A DNA stretch of 64,000 nt from the NCBI GenBank assembly GCA_023284085.1, contig JAKVHY010000008.1, positions 62,001 through 126,000 on the forward strand. The letters run 5' to 3'. The stretch is from Shewanella benthica (GTDB lineage Bacteria; Pseudomonadota; Gammaproteobacteria; Enterobacterales; Shewanellaceae). Shown here one piece after another: positions 1 through 9,922 of the stretch (the first letter of the stretch is position 1; each line of letters starts with the position of its first letter). Below the pieces are notes generated by a model that was not told the origin of the DNA, did no database searches, and saw only the letters and a list, made by a program, of their open reading frames with translations. Position numbers and translations under genes: made by a program.

Positions 1-1347
1 TTGTCGGCGGCTGTGATAGTTGCTTTGAGTGCACCGAGTGCATGGGCAAAAGTTACCGAGGTCGAAGCGGCTAAATTAGGCACTGAATTGACGCCTCTGG
101 GTGGAATCAAGGCAGCTAATGCCGATGGGTCTATCCCAGCCTGGGATGGTGGGATCACCACGCCTCCAGTTGGCTATAAGAAGGGGATGCATCATCCCGA
201 TCCGTTTGCTGGTGATAAGATAGAGTTTACGATCACCAATGCCAACAAGGATAAGTATAAAGCGCACCTTACCGATGGTCAGATTAAACTCTTTGAGCTG
301 TATCCTGATACCTACAAGATGAATGTCTACCAAACCAGACGTACAGCTTCTGTCCCTCAGTTCGTCTATGATGCAACTAAGGCAAACGCGACGCGTGCAG
401 AGTTGGTTTCTCAAGGTAATGGCGTGAAAGGAGCCTCTATCGGTGTACCTTTCCCGATCCCTGAAAATGGATTAGAGGTTATCTGGAACCATGTACTGCG
501 TTTTCGTGGTGTGGATGTGAAAACATCACGCAGCCAAGCGGCGCCTACGGCTGGCGGTAGCTATACGCTGGTTGAAACTACCGAAGAGATACGTTTTCAG
601 TATTCACGTCCTGAAATGACGCTGGATAAGCTTGCTGCTTCTAATACCTTGTTTTATTTCAAGCAAGTCGTGACTCAGCCTGCTCGTCTTGCGGGTACGG
701 CTCTGCTCGTTAAAGAGACCATGGATCAAGAAGCTTTGCCAAGACAAGCCTGGACCTATAACACGGGACAGCGTCGAGTGCGTAAGGCGCCTAACGTGGC
801 ATTTGATACGCCGGGCTCGGTCTCTGATGGCCTGAGAACAACGGATGATTTTGACATGTTCAACGGCTCGCCAGTTAGATATAACTGGGAGCTTATGGGC
901 AAGAAGGAAATTTATATTCCTTATAACGATTACAAACTTCATTCAGATCAATTGGAGTACGATCAGATCATTCAACCGGGTCATATTAATCCTGAGTTTG
1001 TCCGTTGGGAAAAGCATCGTGTTTGGGTGGTTAAGGCTCAGCTTAAAGAGGGCATGCGACATATCTACAAGACGCGCGTCTTCTATATAGATGAAGATTC
1101 ATGGCAGGTATCGCTCGCCGATATGTACGATAACCGTGATGAGCTATATCGTGTCGCGGTTGCGCATGCAATCAACTACTACGAAGTGCCAACACATTGG
1201 AGCACCTTAGAGGTCTTCCACGATCTTCAGTCACGTCGATATATCGCCATGGGTCTTGATAATGAAGGCCGTATGTATGATTTCGATGCCAAGCTCAGTG
1301 AAGCTAACTTCACTCCGGCTGCATTGAGACGTGCAGGTATTCGTTAA
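1..1347 (+). CDS. DUF1329 family outer-membrane-associated protein (5' end cut by window)
   Basis: The reading frame is open from the first base. The first residues look like the hydrophobic core and cleavage site of a signal peptide (cleavage after SAWA), but no positively charged n-region is present, so the true start lies a few codons upstream of the window. The mature part matches the DUF1329 family: GGIKAANADGSIPAWDGGI near the N-terminus, DATKANAT, and PFPIPENGLEVIWNH around residue 150. About 450 residues is normal for the family. The biochemical role is not established. DUF1329 genes usually stand beside an RND exporter and a YCF48-like gene, as here, which suggests work in envelope lipid or hydrophobic-compound traffic (inference). 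Confidence 0.85.
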   Translation: MSAAVIVALSAPSAWAKVTEVEAAKLGTELTPLGGIKAANADGSIPAWDGGITTPPVGYKKGMHHPDPFAGDKIEFTITNANKDKYKAHLTDGQIKLFELYPDTYKMNVYQTRRTASVPQFVYDATKANATRAELVSQGNGVKGASIGVPFPIPENGLEVIWNHVLRFRGVDVKTSRSQAAPTAGGSYTLVETTEEIRFQYSRPEMTLDKLAASNTLFYFKQVVTQPARLAGTALLVKETMDQEALPRQAWTYNTGQRRVRKAPNVAFDTPGSVSDGLRTTDDFDMFNGSPVRYNWELMGKKEIYIPYNDYKLHSDQLEYDQIIQPGHINPEFVRWEKHRVWVVKAQLKEGMRHIYKTRVFYIDEDSWQVSLADMYDNRDELYRVAVAHAINYYEVPTHWSTLEVFHDLQSRRYIAMGLDNEGRMYDFDAKLSEANFTPAALRRAGIR

Positions 1348-1360
1348 CCCTCAGTTCCAA

Positions 1361-1380
1361 GGGGCGGGATACCGCCCCTC
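1361..1380 (+). terminator. GC-rich hairpin between DUF1329 and YCF48-like genes
   Basis: A 7-bp stem GGGGCGG/CCGCCCC with a GATA loop is followed by a weak T tract (TCTATTCTTT). It could be a leaky terminator or an mRNA-stabilising hairpin inside an operon, lowering expression of the two downstream genes relative to the DUF1329 gene. Confidence 0.5.
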
Positions 1381-1400
1381 TATTCTTTAAGGAAGTCTGT

Positions 1401-2426
1401 ATGTTGTTTAGCATGCTTCGAACAGTATCTATCTGTCTGCTTTTAGCCATCTTTTTGCAACCTAACGCGCTGGCTAATGATGCCTATGATGTTAAAGGTC
1501 AAATACAGGCTTTAGCCATTGATTCTATTATTCTCGATATCGCGACTAATGGAGACACAGTTCTGGCCGTGGGCGAACGGGGCCATGTTTTTATCTTCGA
1601 TGAACAGGCAAGCCCTCAGTGGCAACAAGTGCCAAGCCCGACCAGCGCACATCTCACCAAGGCATTTTTAATCACCCCTCAACTTGGTTGGGCCGTTGGC
1701 CATGATGCGACCATCATTCGAACCCAAGATGGGGGGAAAACCTGGCAGCTACAGATGGAGTCCCAGGAAATTGAAAAACCCCTATTGGATATTCATTTCT
1801 TCGATGAGGAAAATGGCATTGCTGTCGGTGCTTATGGACTGTTTTATCGCACCAATGACGCTGGGGTTCACTGGCAAAGTGAGTATCATCAAGAGTTATT
1901 ATTTGAAGAAGATGTCGACTACTTGGCCGAATTAAAGGTTGAGGACGAAGCCTTCTATTTGAGCGAGCGAAGCACCTTGCTGCCACATTTTAACCGGGTT
2001 ATTTCCACGACAAATGGCCAATTAGTGATGGTGGGAGAGCTAGGTTTAATGGCGGTCTCCTATGATCAAGGTCGGCAATGGCAGAAGCTAGACTTTATCT
2101 ATGAAGGCTCCATGTTTAATGCTGTCTATGTTAACGATTCATTATTTGTTATGGGATTACGGGGACATGTATTTAAAACCGATGCAAGTCTGACAAACTG
2201 GACCGAAATCTCATTACCCGTGACTTCTACCATCAATGGGGTCATGGTGAAAAAAGATGGCAACCTTCGTCTCGTCGGTAATGCCGGTGTGGTTATCGAT
2301 GTCACGTTAGCGGGTAAAGCTCAGCTGATCGAGCAGCGCCAAGGTGAGAATTTAGTGTCGATAGCTCAAGATCCCCAAGGTCATATCTGGATTGCAGGTA
2401 CCAAAGGCCTCTTCAAACAACAATAA
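1401..2426 (+). CDS. YCF48-like beta-propeller periplasmic protein
   Basis: A 341-residue protein with an N-terminal signal peptide (hydrophobic stretch to about residue 25, cleavage near ALA). Repeated blade-like motifs follow: GWAVGHDATIIRTQDGGKTW, then NGIAVGAYGLFYRTNDAGVHW, then YDQGRQWQKL. These are typical of the YCF48/BNR-like beta-propeller fold. The start is supported by AAGGA eight bases upstream of ATG. In this family context (DUF1329, YCF48-like, RND exporter) the protein is probably a periplasmic assembly or accessory factor for the neighbouring exporter; the function is inferred from context only. It lies 12 bp from the exporter gene, so the two are co-transcribed. Confidence 0.8.
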   Translation: MLFSMLRTVSICLLLAIFLQPNALANDAYDVKGQIQALAIDSIILDIATNGDTVLAVGERGHVFIFDEQASPQWQQVPSPTSAHLTKAFLITPQLGWAVGHDATIIRTQDGGKTWQLQMESQEIEKPLLDIHFFDEENGIAVGAYGLFYRTNDAGVHWQSEYHQELLFEEDVDYLAELKVEDEAFYLSERSTLLPHFNRVISTTNGQLVMVGELGLMAVSYDQGRQWQKLDFIYEGSMFNAVYVNDSLFVMGLRGHVFKTDASLTNWTEISLPVTSTINGVMVKKDGNLRLVGNAGVVIDVTLAGKAQLIEQRQGENLVSIAQDPQGHIWIAGTKGLFKQQ

Positions 2427-2438
2427 TAGGATCTTAAG

Positions 2439-4754
2439 ATGTTAGAAAAACTAGTTAATGGATTAGAATCCTTTTTATTCAGGCGACGGGCCTTCGTCAT
2501 CTTGCTGTTTATGTTAACCACCATTTTCTTGGCGTTTCAGGCCAGTAATCTGAAAATGGATGCGGCTTTCATCAAGAATATTCCGCTCAATCACAGTTAC
2601 ATGAAGACTTACTTGAAGCACCAGAATGATTTCGGCGGTGCCAACAGTATCATGGTCGCCGTTGAAGACACCAGTGGTGATATTTTCAATGAAAACTTCT
2701 TCGATGCGTTGAAGAATGTCCATGATCAGCTCTTCTTCATTCCGGGAGTCGACAGGGCGCAAGTCAAATCCCTGTTTTCTCCTTCCACACGTTTTACCGA
2801 AGTGGTAGAAGATGGTTTTGCCGGCGGCCCGGTCATTCCGGCAGATTTTTCTACTACTCCAGCGGGTCTGGCGGTTGTTAGAGACAATATAGAAAAAGCG
2901 GGCATAGTCGGTCGACTCATTGCTGAAGATTATTCCGCCGCCATGGTCAAGGCACAGTTGATGGACTTTGACCCTCAAACCGGTAAGCCACTCGATACCT
3001 TAGCGTTCGCGGCGCAATTGGAACAAGAACTGCGTACAAAATATGAAAACGAACATATAAAAATTCATATCATAGGTTTTGCCAAGATGGCTGGGGATGT
3101 GGCCGATGGGGCTAAGGGCGTCATGCTCTTCTTCCTTATCGCGATTGTCGTCACAGCTATCATGGTTTACCTCTTCTCTAAGTCATTTATTCTTACCTTG
3201 TTGCCCTTAGCCTGTAGTTTAATCGCAGTGATCTGGCAGTTGGGTTTATTGACTGTAGTGGGCTTTGGACTAGACCCTATGTCGATACTTATTCCATTCT
3301 TAGTGTTTGCCATCGGGGTGAGTCACAGTGTGCAGATGATCAATGCCGTGCGCCGTCGAGTGCTAGAAGGGCAAACGACGAAGGCGGCTGCAGCACTTGC
3401 TTTTAGAAGTTTATTGATCCCGGGAGGCATCGCGCTCCTGTCCGATACCGTGGGTTTCTTAACCCTGTTATCCATAGATATCGGCATCATCAGAGAGCTG
3501 GCTATTTCAGCCTCTCTGGGTGTTGGAGTGATCATATTGACTAATCTGATCCTATTGCCACTCATCATCTCCTATACCCAAGTAGTGGCGGTGAAATCGA
3601 GTGATGCCTCAATTGAGCGTACCAATCGAATCTGGGGGTTCTTGTCTCGATTTGCGACGACAAAATATGCTATCTGGGTGTTAGTGGCGACAACGGCGTT
3701 ATATGCCTTAGGTTTGCAGCAAGCGAACCTAATGAAAGTGGGTGACTTACAGGGCGGGGCACCTGCACTGCATTTCGACTCTCGCTACAATCAGGATACT
3801 TTTTACATCACAGATAAGTTCTCAATCACCACAGATGTGATGACGATTATTGTCGAAGCCTTCCCGGAAGCTTGTACTTACCACTCTGTGCTGACACAGA
3901 TAGATGAATTTGAATGGTTAATGAGTAACACGCCTGGGGTGGAGACCACTGCCAGTTTGGCGTCGGTTGCTAAGCGAGTCAATGCCGGTTTCAATGAAGG
4001 CAATCCCAAATGGCAGGTTTTGCCCAGAACCACAGCGAGCCTGGTACAGGCGGTTGGGCGTGTACCGACGAGCTCAGGGCTACTCAATAGTGACTGTTCC
4101 GTCATGCCTATTTATCTTTTCTTGAAAGATCACAAGGCTGAGACGATTGAAGTTGTCATCGATAAAGTGAAAGCATTATCTGCGACGATGAATAATGACA
4201 AGTTACAGTATCGACTCGCATCTGGGCCCGTTGGCGTGATGGCCGCGACGAATGAAGCTGTGGCTGCGGCTCAATTACCTATGATGTTATATGTCTATGG
4301 GGCGGTATTCTTCCTTTGTCTGTTAAGTTTTAAATCTCTTAAAGCGACGATATCTGTCATCTTGCCTTTGTATGTGGTTTCTACATTGGCTCAGGCATTG
4401 ATGACACAACTCGATATCGGCTTGGCTGTTAGCACCTTACCAGTAATAGCCCTGGGTGTCGGGATTGGTGTCGACTATGGTATCTATATCCTTTCCACCA
4501 TGGCTGGTAGGCTCAGAGAGGGAATGCCGGTGCAACAGGCCTATTACGAAGCTCTGGTTGAGCGAGGCAGTGCGGTTATTTTTACCGGACTCACCTTGGC
4601 TATCGGCGTCAGTACTTGGTTCTTTTCGGCGCTTAAGTTTCAAATGGATATGGGAATACTGCTGACATTTATGTTTTTAGTAAATATGTTGGGTGCCATA
4701 ATTATTTTACCCGCAATAGGGGCGGTTATGTGGCGAAAACCCAGAGAGGTATAA
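2439..4754 (+). CDS. RND superfamily exporter (MMPL-type)
   Basis: A 771-residue inner-membrane protein with two repeats of RND topology. There is one membrane segment near the N-terminus, a periplasmic domain, and a membrane bundle (about residues 225-385). A further membrane segment (about 405-425), a second periplasmic domain and a C-terminal bundle (about 615-765) follow. The motif GVGIGVDYGIYILSTMAGR in the second half is typical of predicted exporters of the MMPL/hopanoid-transporter type. It lacks the long periplasmic loops of drug-efflux pumps and has no adaptor gene beside it. Family members move lipids or hydrophobic molecules; the substrate here is unknown. The ATG is preceded by AGGA. 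A terminator follows the gene. Confidence 0.85.
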   Translation: MLEKLVNGLESFLFRRRAFVILLFMLTTIFLAFQASNLKMDAAFIKNIPLNHSYMKTYLKHQNDFGGANSIMVAVEDTSGDIFNENFFDALKNVHDQLFFIPGVDRAQVKSLFSPSTRFTEVVEDGFAGGPVIPADFSTTPAGLAVVRDNIEKAGIVGRLIAEDYSAAMVKAQLMDFDPQTGKPLDTLAFAAQLEQELRTKYENEHIKIHIIGFAKMAGDVADGAKGVMLFFLIAIVVTAIMVYLFSKSFILTLLPLACSLIAVIWQLGLLTVVGFGLDPMSILIPFLVFAIGVSHSVQMINAVRRRVLEGQTTKAAAALAFRSLLIPGGIALLSDTVGFLTLLSIDIGIIRELAISASLGVGVIILTNLILLPLIISYTQVVAVKSSDASIERTNRIWGFLSRFATTKYAIWVLVATTALYALGLQQANLMKVGDLQGGAPALHFDSRYNQDTFYITDKFSITTDVMTIIVEAFPEACTYHSVLTQIDEFEWLMSNTPGVETTASLASVAKRVNAGFNEGNPKWQVLPRTTASLVQAVGRVPTSSGLLNSDCSVMPIYLFLKDHKAETIEVVIDKVKALSATMNNDKLQYRLASGPVGVMAATNEAVAAAQLPMMLYVYGAVFFLCLLSFKSLKATISVILPLYVVSTLAQALMTQLDIGLAVSTLPVIALGVGIGVDYGIYILSTMAGRLREGMPVQQAYYEALVERGSAVIFTGLTLAIGVSTWFFSALKFQMDMGILLTFMFLVNMLGAIIILPAIGAVMWRKPREV

Positions 4755-4760
4755 GTTAAC

Positions 4761-4784
4761 AGGGAGCTTAGGCTCCCTTTTTAT
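4761..4784 (+). terminator. Intrinsic terminator of the exporter cassette
   Basis: Stem AGGGAGC/GCTCCCT with a 4-base loop, followed by a T-rich tract. Confidence 0.85.
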
Positions 4785-4927
4785 TGCCTTGAAAATGAAT
4801 AGTTACGCTGTAATGCCGATTGATTTATCATCTCACGGGTCAAAATACCTCTGTTACTGGTTTTAAGGTGGATCTACCACTAAAATAACGCTCGAAATGT
4901 GGCAGCTTTAGTAATAAACTTCGGCCA

Positions 4928-4939
4928 TGACCTAGGTCA
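4928..4939. promoter_or_regulatory. Perfect 12-bp palindrome upstream of glutamate dehydrogenase
   Basis: TGACCTAGGTCA is a perfect palindrome about 80 bp before the gdhB start codon, in the only long intergenic space before that gene. Palindromes of this kind are common dimeric-repressor or activator sites, but no specific regulator can be named from the sequence. The rest of the 265-bp gap shows no gene. Confidence 0.35.
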
Positions 4940-5019
4940 CACTATTTTGACTGGTCATTTGTAACAGCATCCCAAAAATTATAAAAGCGCTGCCATAGAC
5001 CCTTAAAGGAAACAGCAAC

Positions 5020-8000
5020 ATGGCCTTGAAAGATGCAATGCCTTCAGTACTGCTCGAAAACGTAGTCAATCTTATTCATTCAAAAGTTCCTACTACACAA
5101 GTAAAACAGGTCGAGCAGTTTGCCACCTGTCTGTATGCCCACATGTCGAAAGACGATCTTAAGTCCCGTAATGACAGCGATCTTTATGGTGCCGTATTAA
5201 GTCTGTGGAATGCCGCGAATATGACCGTAAAAGGCGAGTCACATATTCGGGTTTTTAATCCCAGTCAGTCTAAGCATGGTTGGCAATCAACGCATTCAAT
5301 CATCGAAATCATTCAACCTGATATGCCTTTTTTAGTTGACTCTGTGGGTATGGCACTCAATCGTATCGGCATCACTACCCATATGATGCTGCATACTCCC
5401 TTGTCGATTAAGCGAACCAAAGATGCTATCACTCAAGTTATCTATGGCGACGATGGCAAAGGTAAACTGGAAAAGGTTGCCGTATTCCTCATCGAGATCG
5501 ACAGACTCAGTAGTAAAGATGATATTAAACAGATAGAAAAAGAGATTTCATCGGTACTTGGTGATGTTGCTGCCTCGGTCAATGACTGGGATGCGATGTC
5601 CGCTAAGCTTGATGAAACGATTAACGATCTTGCTATTCGCCCATACCCAGGTGAAAAGCAGGAGCTTAAAGAGGCCACTGACTTCCTTAACTATCTGAAT
5701 AATCATCACTTCACTCTGTTAGGGTATCGTAGGTATGACTTACGTAAAGTTGAAGGCGATCTTGAGCTGATTGCTGATACGACATCAAGCTTAGGCTTGA
5801 TGAACATACCTGGTAAGCCTCAGCCCGAGACGGGATTATTATTGTCTAGCTTTTCGGACAGCGCACGCAAAGAAGCCCTAGATCATAGCTTGCTACTGCT
5901 GACTAAGAGCAGCGAAAAAAGCCGGGTTCATCGTCCCGCTTATGTGGATTATGTAGGCGTTAAGCGTTTCGATAAGCAAGGTCATGTCATTGGGGAAGAT
6001 AGATTCCTAGGCCTCTACGCCTCAAATCTGTATAACCGCAGCCCTCGCGAGATCCCATTATTGGCCGAAAAAGTCCAGCGCGTGCTGGACCGATCAGGTT
6101 TAACTCCTCGTTCCCACGATTATAAAGCCTTGATGCATATACTCGAGACCTTGCCCAGAGATGAACTCATCCAGGGCAATGTCGATGAGCTGGCTTATGT
6201 CGCTCACGGCGTACTCGAGATGCAAGACAGAGATAAGTTAAAGCTGTTTGTGCGTAAAGATGGCTTCGGACGCTTCTTCTCTTGTCTGGTCTATGTGTCT
6301 AAAGACAGATACAACACTAAGTTACGTGAAGATACTCAACGTATTTTGGCTCAGCATTTTAAGAGTGATGCTGAAGTTGAATTTACTACCTATTTTTCTG
6401 AATCAACACTTGCGCGTACTCACTATATAGTGAAAGTCGACAATAACAGTATGGATGTAGACGTGGCTGCCATTGAAAATAATTTAACTGAAGCTGCTCG
6501 TTCTTGGGAAGATAAGCTTAATGATTCTCTCAACAGTGCCCGTGGTGAAGAGTCTGGCACTAGGCTAATGAAGCGTTATATCACCGCATTCCCACGTAGC
6601 TATCAAGAAGATGTATTACCGAGCTCGGCGCTTGTGGATATTTTGCAACTCGAAGCATTGGATGATGCTCATAAACTGGGTATGCTGTTTTATCTACCCC
6701 AAGAAACAGCATTAAGTAACAGTAAAGTGCGCTTGAAGCTGTTCCATAAGGATGAGCCGATCCATCTTTCAGATGTCTTGCCTATGCTGGAGAATTTCGG
6801 TCTTAGGGTGATCAATGAGCGTCCCTATGAGATAAAAACCTCCGATGGTGATACTTATTGGATCTTAGACTTCCTCATGACAGTTCGGGGCTCTACCACT
6901 GAAAATGTTGCCGAGAGTCAAGACCGATTCCAGGATGCGCTTTCTCAGGTATGGAAAAAGCAGCTTGAAGATGATGGTTTTAACCGTTTAGTCCTGGCAA
7001 CGGGTCTTAGCGGTCGCGAAGTGTCTATACTGCGTGCTTATGCGAAATACATGCGTCAAATCGATGCGACATTCAGCCAAGCGTATATCGAAGAGACATT
7101 TACCCGCTATCCTCAGCTCGCCGATCTCTTGGTTAAAATGTTCATTCGTAAGTTTAACCCCAAACTTAAGACTCGCACCTTGGGCAAGTTTGTTGAACAG
7201 ATAGACTTACGATTAGACGAGGTGTCTAGTTTAGATGATGACAGAATTATTCGTCGTTATTTAGACCTTATCAATGCCACATTAAGGACTAACTTCTATC
7301 AAACTGCCGATGACGGTGCTGTTAAGCCTTATGTGTCATTTAAGTTTGCGCCGGAAGAGATTCCCGAGATGCCACGTCCGCTGCCAAAATTTGAGATATT
7401 TGTCTACTCACCAAGAGTAGAAGGTGTCCATCTTAGGGGCGGCAAAGTGGCCCGTGGTGGCCTGCGTTGGTCTGACAGACGTGAAGATTTCAGAACTGAA
7501 GTATTGGGCTTGGTTAAAGCTCAGCAAGTTAAGAATACCGTGATTGTTCCCGTTGGAGCCAAAGGTGGATTCGTCTGTAAGCAGCTGCCAACAGACGGTG
7601 GCCGCGAAGCCTACTTCTCGGAAGGCCAAGCATGTTACCGAATATTCATTCGTGGTCTGCTCGACATCTCAGATAACATCATTGAAGGTGAAGTTATCCC
7701 ACCAAAGAATGTTGTACGCCATGATGATGACGACCCCTACCTGGTTGTTGCTGCTGATAAAGGAACGGCGACTTTCTCTGATATCGCTAACAGTATCTCC
7801 GAGGAGTATAATTTTTGGTTAGGTGACGCATTTGCCTCCGGTGGTAGCAATGGCTACGATCATAAGAAGATGGGGATCACGGCTCGCGGCGCCTGGGAGT
7901 CGGTTAAACGCCATTTCCGCGAAATCGGTATCGATTGTCAGACAACTGATTTCACCTGTTTAGCCATTGGTGATATGGCGGGTGATGTATTTGGCAACGG

Positions 8001-9858
8001 CATGTTGCTCTCGGAGCATATCCGTCTCGTTGCGGCTTTCAACCATTTGCATATCTTCATCGATCCAAACCCTGATGCACCCTCTAGTTATAAGGAACGT
8101 GCTCGTTTATTCGACCTGCCTCGTTCTAGTTGGGAGGATTACAATAAGGAATTGATCTCTAAAGGCGGCGGAATATTCTTACGCTCGGCTAAGAAGATCC
8201 CTCTGTCTGCTGAGATGAAGGAGATGTTGGATACCAAGAAGACGACGATGACACCGACAGAGCTACTTAAAGAGCTGCTGAAGATGAATGTCGATCTTAT
8301 CTGGAATGGGGGTATCGGTACCTATGTGAAGGCATCGACTGAAACTCACGCGGAAGTGGGTGATAGGGCGAATGACACCTTGCGTGTCAATGGTGACGAA
8401 GTTAGCGCAAGAATTATAGGTGAAGGCGGTAACTTAGGTTGTACTCAGTTAGGTCGTATTGAGTATGCTACCCATGGTGGCCGCATGAATACCGATTTCG
8501 TCGATAATGTCGGTGGTGTCGATTGTTCCGATAATGAAGTCAATATTAAGATCTTGCTTAATGCCTTGGTTGCAGACGGTGAGATGACACTTAAGCAACG
8601 TAATCGTCTCTTGGTTGAAATGACAGATGAAGTAGGTCGTATAGTCCTTCAGGATTGTAACGATCAAACCCGGACAATCTCAGTGACTCAGGTTCGTGGT
8701 GCTGAGCAGTTAAAAGAGCAGATCCGCTTCATTCATTATCTGGAGAAAAATGGCAAGTTAGATCGAGGGCTTGAGTTCCTGCCTTCGGAAGATGAGCTGG
8801 CAGAGCGCTTAGCGAACGGTAAGCCGTTGACTCGCCCTGAATTATCTGTTCTGGTTGCATACGCAAAAATGGTGCTTAAAGAGCAGTTATTGACACCAGA
8901 AATTACTGATGACCCTTTCTTAAGCCAATTACTGATTGCTTATTTCCCACAGCAATTACAAGATAGATACAGCGACCGCATGGCTGCACATCCTTTGCGT
9001 GGGGAGATCATCGCCACCTCATTGGCCAATGAGTTGGTTAATGATTTGGGCTTGAATTTTGTCCAACGTATGCAAGATGAGACTGGTGCCTCAGTCGCCG
9101 AAGCCGCGATTTGTTATACTATGGCTCGTGAAGTATTTGGTTTAGCTGATTTAACTAAAGAGATCACCTCACTCAATGGTATTATCCCTGCGGTAGTACA
9201 GGGCGAGATGTTGCACCAATTACGTCGTAATATTCGTCGAGCCTGTCGCTGGTTCCTGCGCCATCGTAATCGCAGTCACAGCATTGAGCAGTCAGTCGCA
9301 TTTTTCAGTCCTGTGTTCGCGGATTTAAAAGCGAATGTTCATGGCTACATGGCTGAAGCTGAAGTTGAAGGCATACAAGCTGAAATTGCGGCCCTGGTGA
9401 AAGAGGGGGTCAATGAATCTATAGCGACGAATGTGGTTAACATGAGCACGCTATTTTCTGCACTGGATATTGCTCAAATTGCTGAGTTAGAAAATAAGCC
9501 TATTGCACTGGTCGCACAGATCTATTTCAAGTTAGGCGCACGTGTTGACTTGCATTGGTTCCTCGATCAGATCAACGAGCAACCGGTTGCTAACCACTGG
9601 CAAGCACTTGCCAGAGCGGCATTTAGAGAAGAGTTAGATTGGCAACAGCGCTCACTGAGTTCTGTGGTGCTAAGATCATGCACCTCGACTTGTGATGCTG
9701 ATACCATCCTCGATCAGTGGATAGACTCCAATCAGGGCTTGTTGGAGAGATGGTTCCATATGCTCGCAGACTTTAAAACTTCGCAAAGCCATGAGTTTGC
9801 CAAGTTCTCTGTCGCCTTACGTGAGTTAAATCTTTTGATTCTTCATTGTGAAGGTTAA
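5020..9858 (+). CDS. gdhB: NAD-specific glutamate dehydrogenase, large type
   Basis: A 1612-residue protein of the ~180 kDa Bact_NAD-GDH family, which oxidises L-glutamate to 2-oxoglutarate and ammonia with NAD+. The N-terminal ~700 residues are the regulatory region with ACT-like modules. The catalytic core lies around residues 790-1250, with RGGLRWSDRREDFRTE, the conserved VGAKGGFVCK lysine motif, GDMAGDVFGNGML and IIGEGGNLGCTQLGR. The C-terminal ~350 residues are helical. Length and motifs match the family in Pseudomonas and Shewanella. The ATG follows AAAGGAAAC. The gene stands alone, with its own terminator and an upstream palindrome that may be an operator. It serves amino-acid catabolism. 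Confidence 0.95.
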   Translation: MALKDAMPSVLLENVVNLIHSKVPTTQVKQVEQFATCLYAHMSKDDLKSRNDSDLYGAVLSLWNAANMTVKGESHIRVFNPSQSKHGWQSTHSIIEIIQPDMPFLVDSVGMALNRIGITTHMMLHTPLSIKRTKDAITQVIYGDDGKGKLEKVAVFLIEIDRLSSKDDIKQIEKEISSVLGDVAASVNDWDAMSAKLDETINDLAIRPYPGEKQELKEATDFLNYLNNHHFTLLGYRRYDLRKVEGDLELIADTTSSLGLMNIPGKPQPETGLLLSSFSDSARKEALDHSLLLLTKSSEKSRVHRPAYVDYVGVKRFDKQGHVIGEDRFLGLYASNLYNRSPREIPLLAEKVQRVLDRSGLTPRSHDYKALMHILETLPRDELIQGNVDELAYVAHGVLEMQDRDKLKLFVRKDGFGRFFSCLVYVSKDRYNTKLREDTQRILAQHFKSDAEVEFTTYFSESTLARTHYIVKVDNNSMDVDVAAIENNLTEAARSWEDKLNDSLNSARGEESGTRLMKRYITAFPRSYQEDVLPSSALVDILQLEALDDAHKLGMLFYLPQETALSNSKVRLKLFHKDEPIHLSDVLPMLENFGLRVINERPYEIKTSDGDTYWILDFLMTVRGSTTENVAESQDRFQDALSQVWKKQLEDDGFNRLVLATGLSGREVSILRAYAKYMRQIDATFSQAYIEETFTRYPQLADLLVKMFIRKFNPKLKTRTLGKFVEQIDLRLDEVSSLDDDRIIRRYLDLINATLRTNFYQTADDGAVKPYVSFKFAPEEIPEMPRPLPKFEIFVYSPRVEGVHLRGGKVARGGLRWSDRREDFRTEVLGLVKAQQVKNTVIVPVGAKGGFVCKQLPTDGGREAYFSEGQACYRIFIRGLLDISDNIIEGEVIPPKNVVRHDDDDPYLVVAADKGTATFSDIANSISEEYNFWLGDAFASGGSNGYDHKKMGITARGAWESVKRHFREIGIDCQTTDFTCLAIGDMAGDVFGNGMLLSEHIRLVAAFNHLHIFIDPNPDAPSSYKERARLFDLPRSSWEDYNKELISKGGGIFLRSAKKIPLSAEMKEMLDTKKTTMTPTELLKELLKMNVDLIWNGGIGTYVKASTETHAEVGDRANDTLRVNGDEVSARIIGEGGNLGCTQLGRIEYATHGGRMNTDFVDNVGGVDCSDNEVNIKILLNALVADGEMTLKQRNRLLVEMTDEVGRIVLQDCNDQTRTISVTQVRGAEQLKEQIRFIHYLEKNGKLDRGLEFLPSEDELAERLANGKPLTRPELSVLVAYAKMVLKEQLLTPEITDDPFLSQLLIAYFPQQLQDRYSDRMAAHPLRGEIIATSLANELVNDLGLNFVQRMQDETGASVAEAAICYTMAREVFGLADLTKEITSLNGIIPAVVQGEMLHQLRRNIRRACRWFLRHRNRSHSIEQSVAFFSPVFADLKANVHGYMAEAEVEGIQAEIAALVKEGVNESIATNVVNMSTLFSALDIAQIAELENKPIALVAQIYFKLGARVDLHWFLDQINEQPVANHWQALARAAFREELDWQQRSLSSVVLRSCTSTCDADTILDQWIDSNQGLLERWFHMLADFKTSQSHEFAKFSVALRELNLLILHCEG

Positions 9859-9880
9859 AAGTAAATAATAATATTAATCA

Positions 9881-9906
9881 GCCCTGGCATTTGCCGGGGC
9901 TTTTTT
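9881..9906 (+). terminator. Intrinsic terminator after gdhB
   Basis: Stem GCCCTGGC/GCCGGGGC (one G-U pair), ATTT loop, then six T. Confidence 0.85.
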
Positions 9907-9922
9907 CGGTCTAGGAGAAAGC

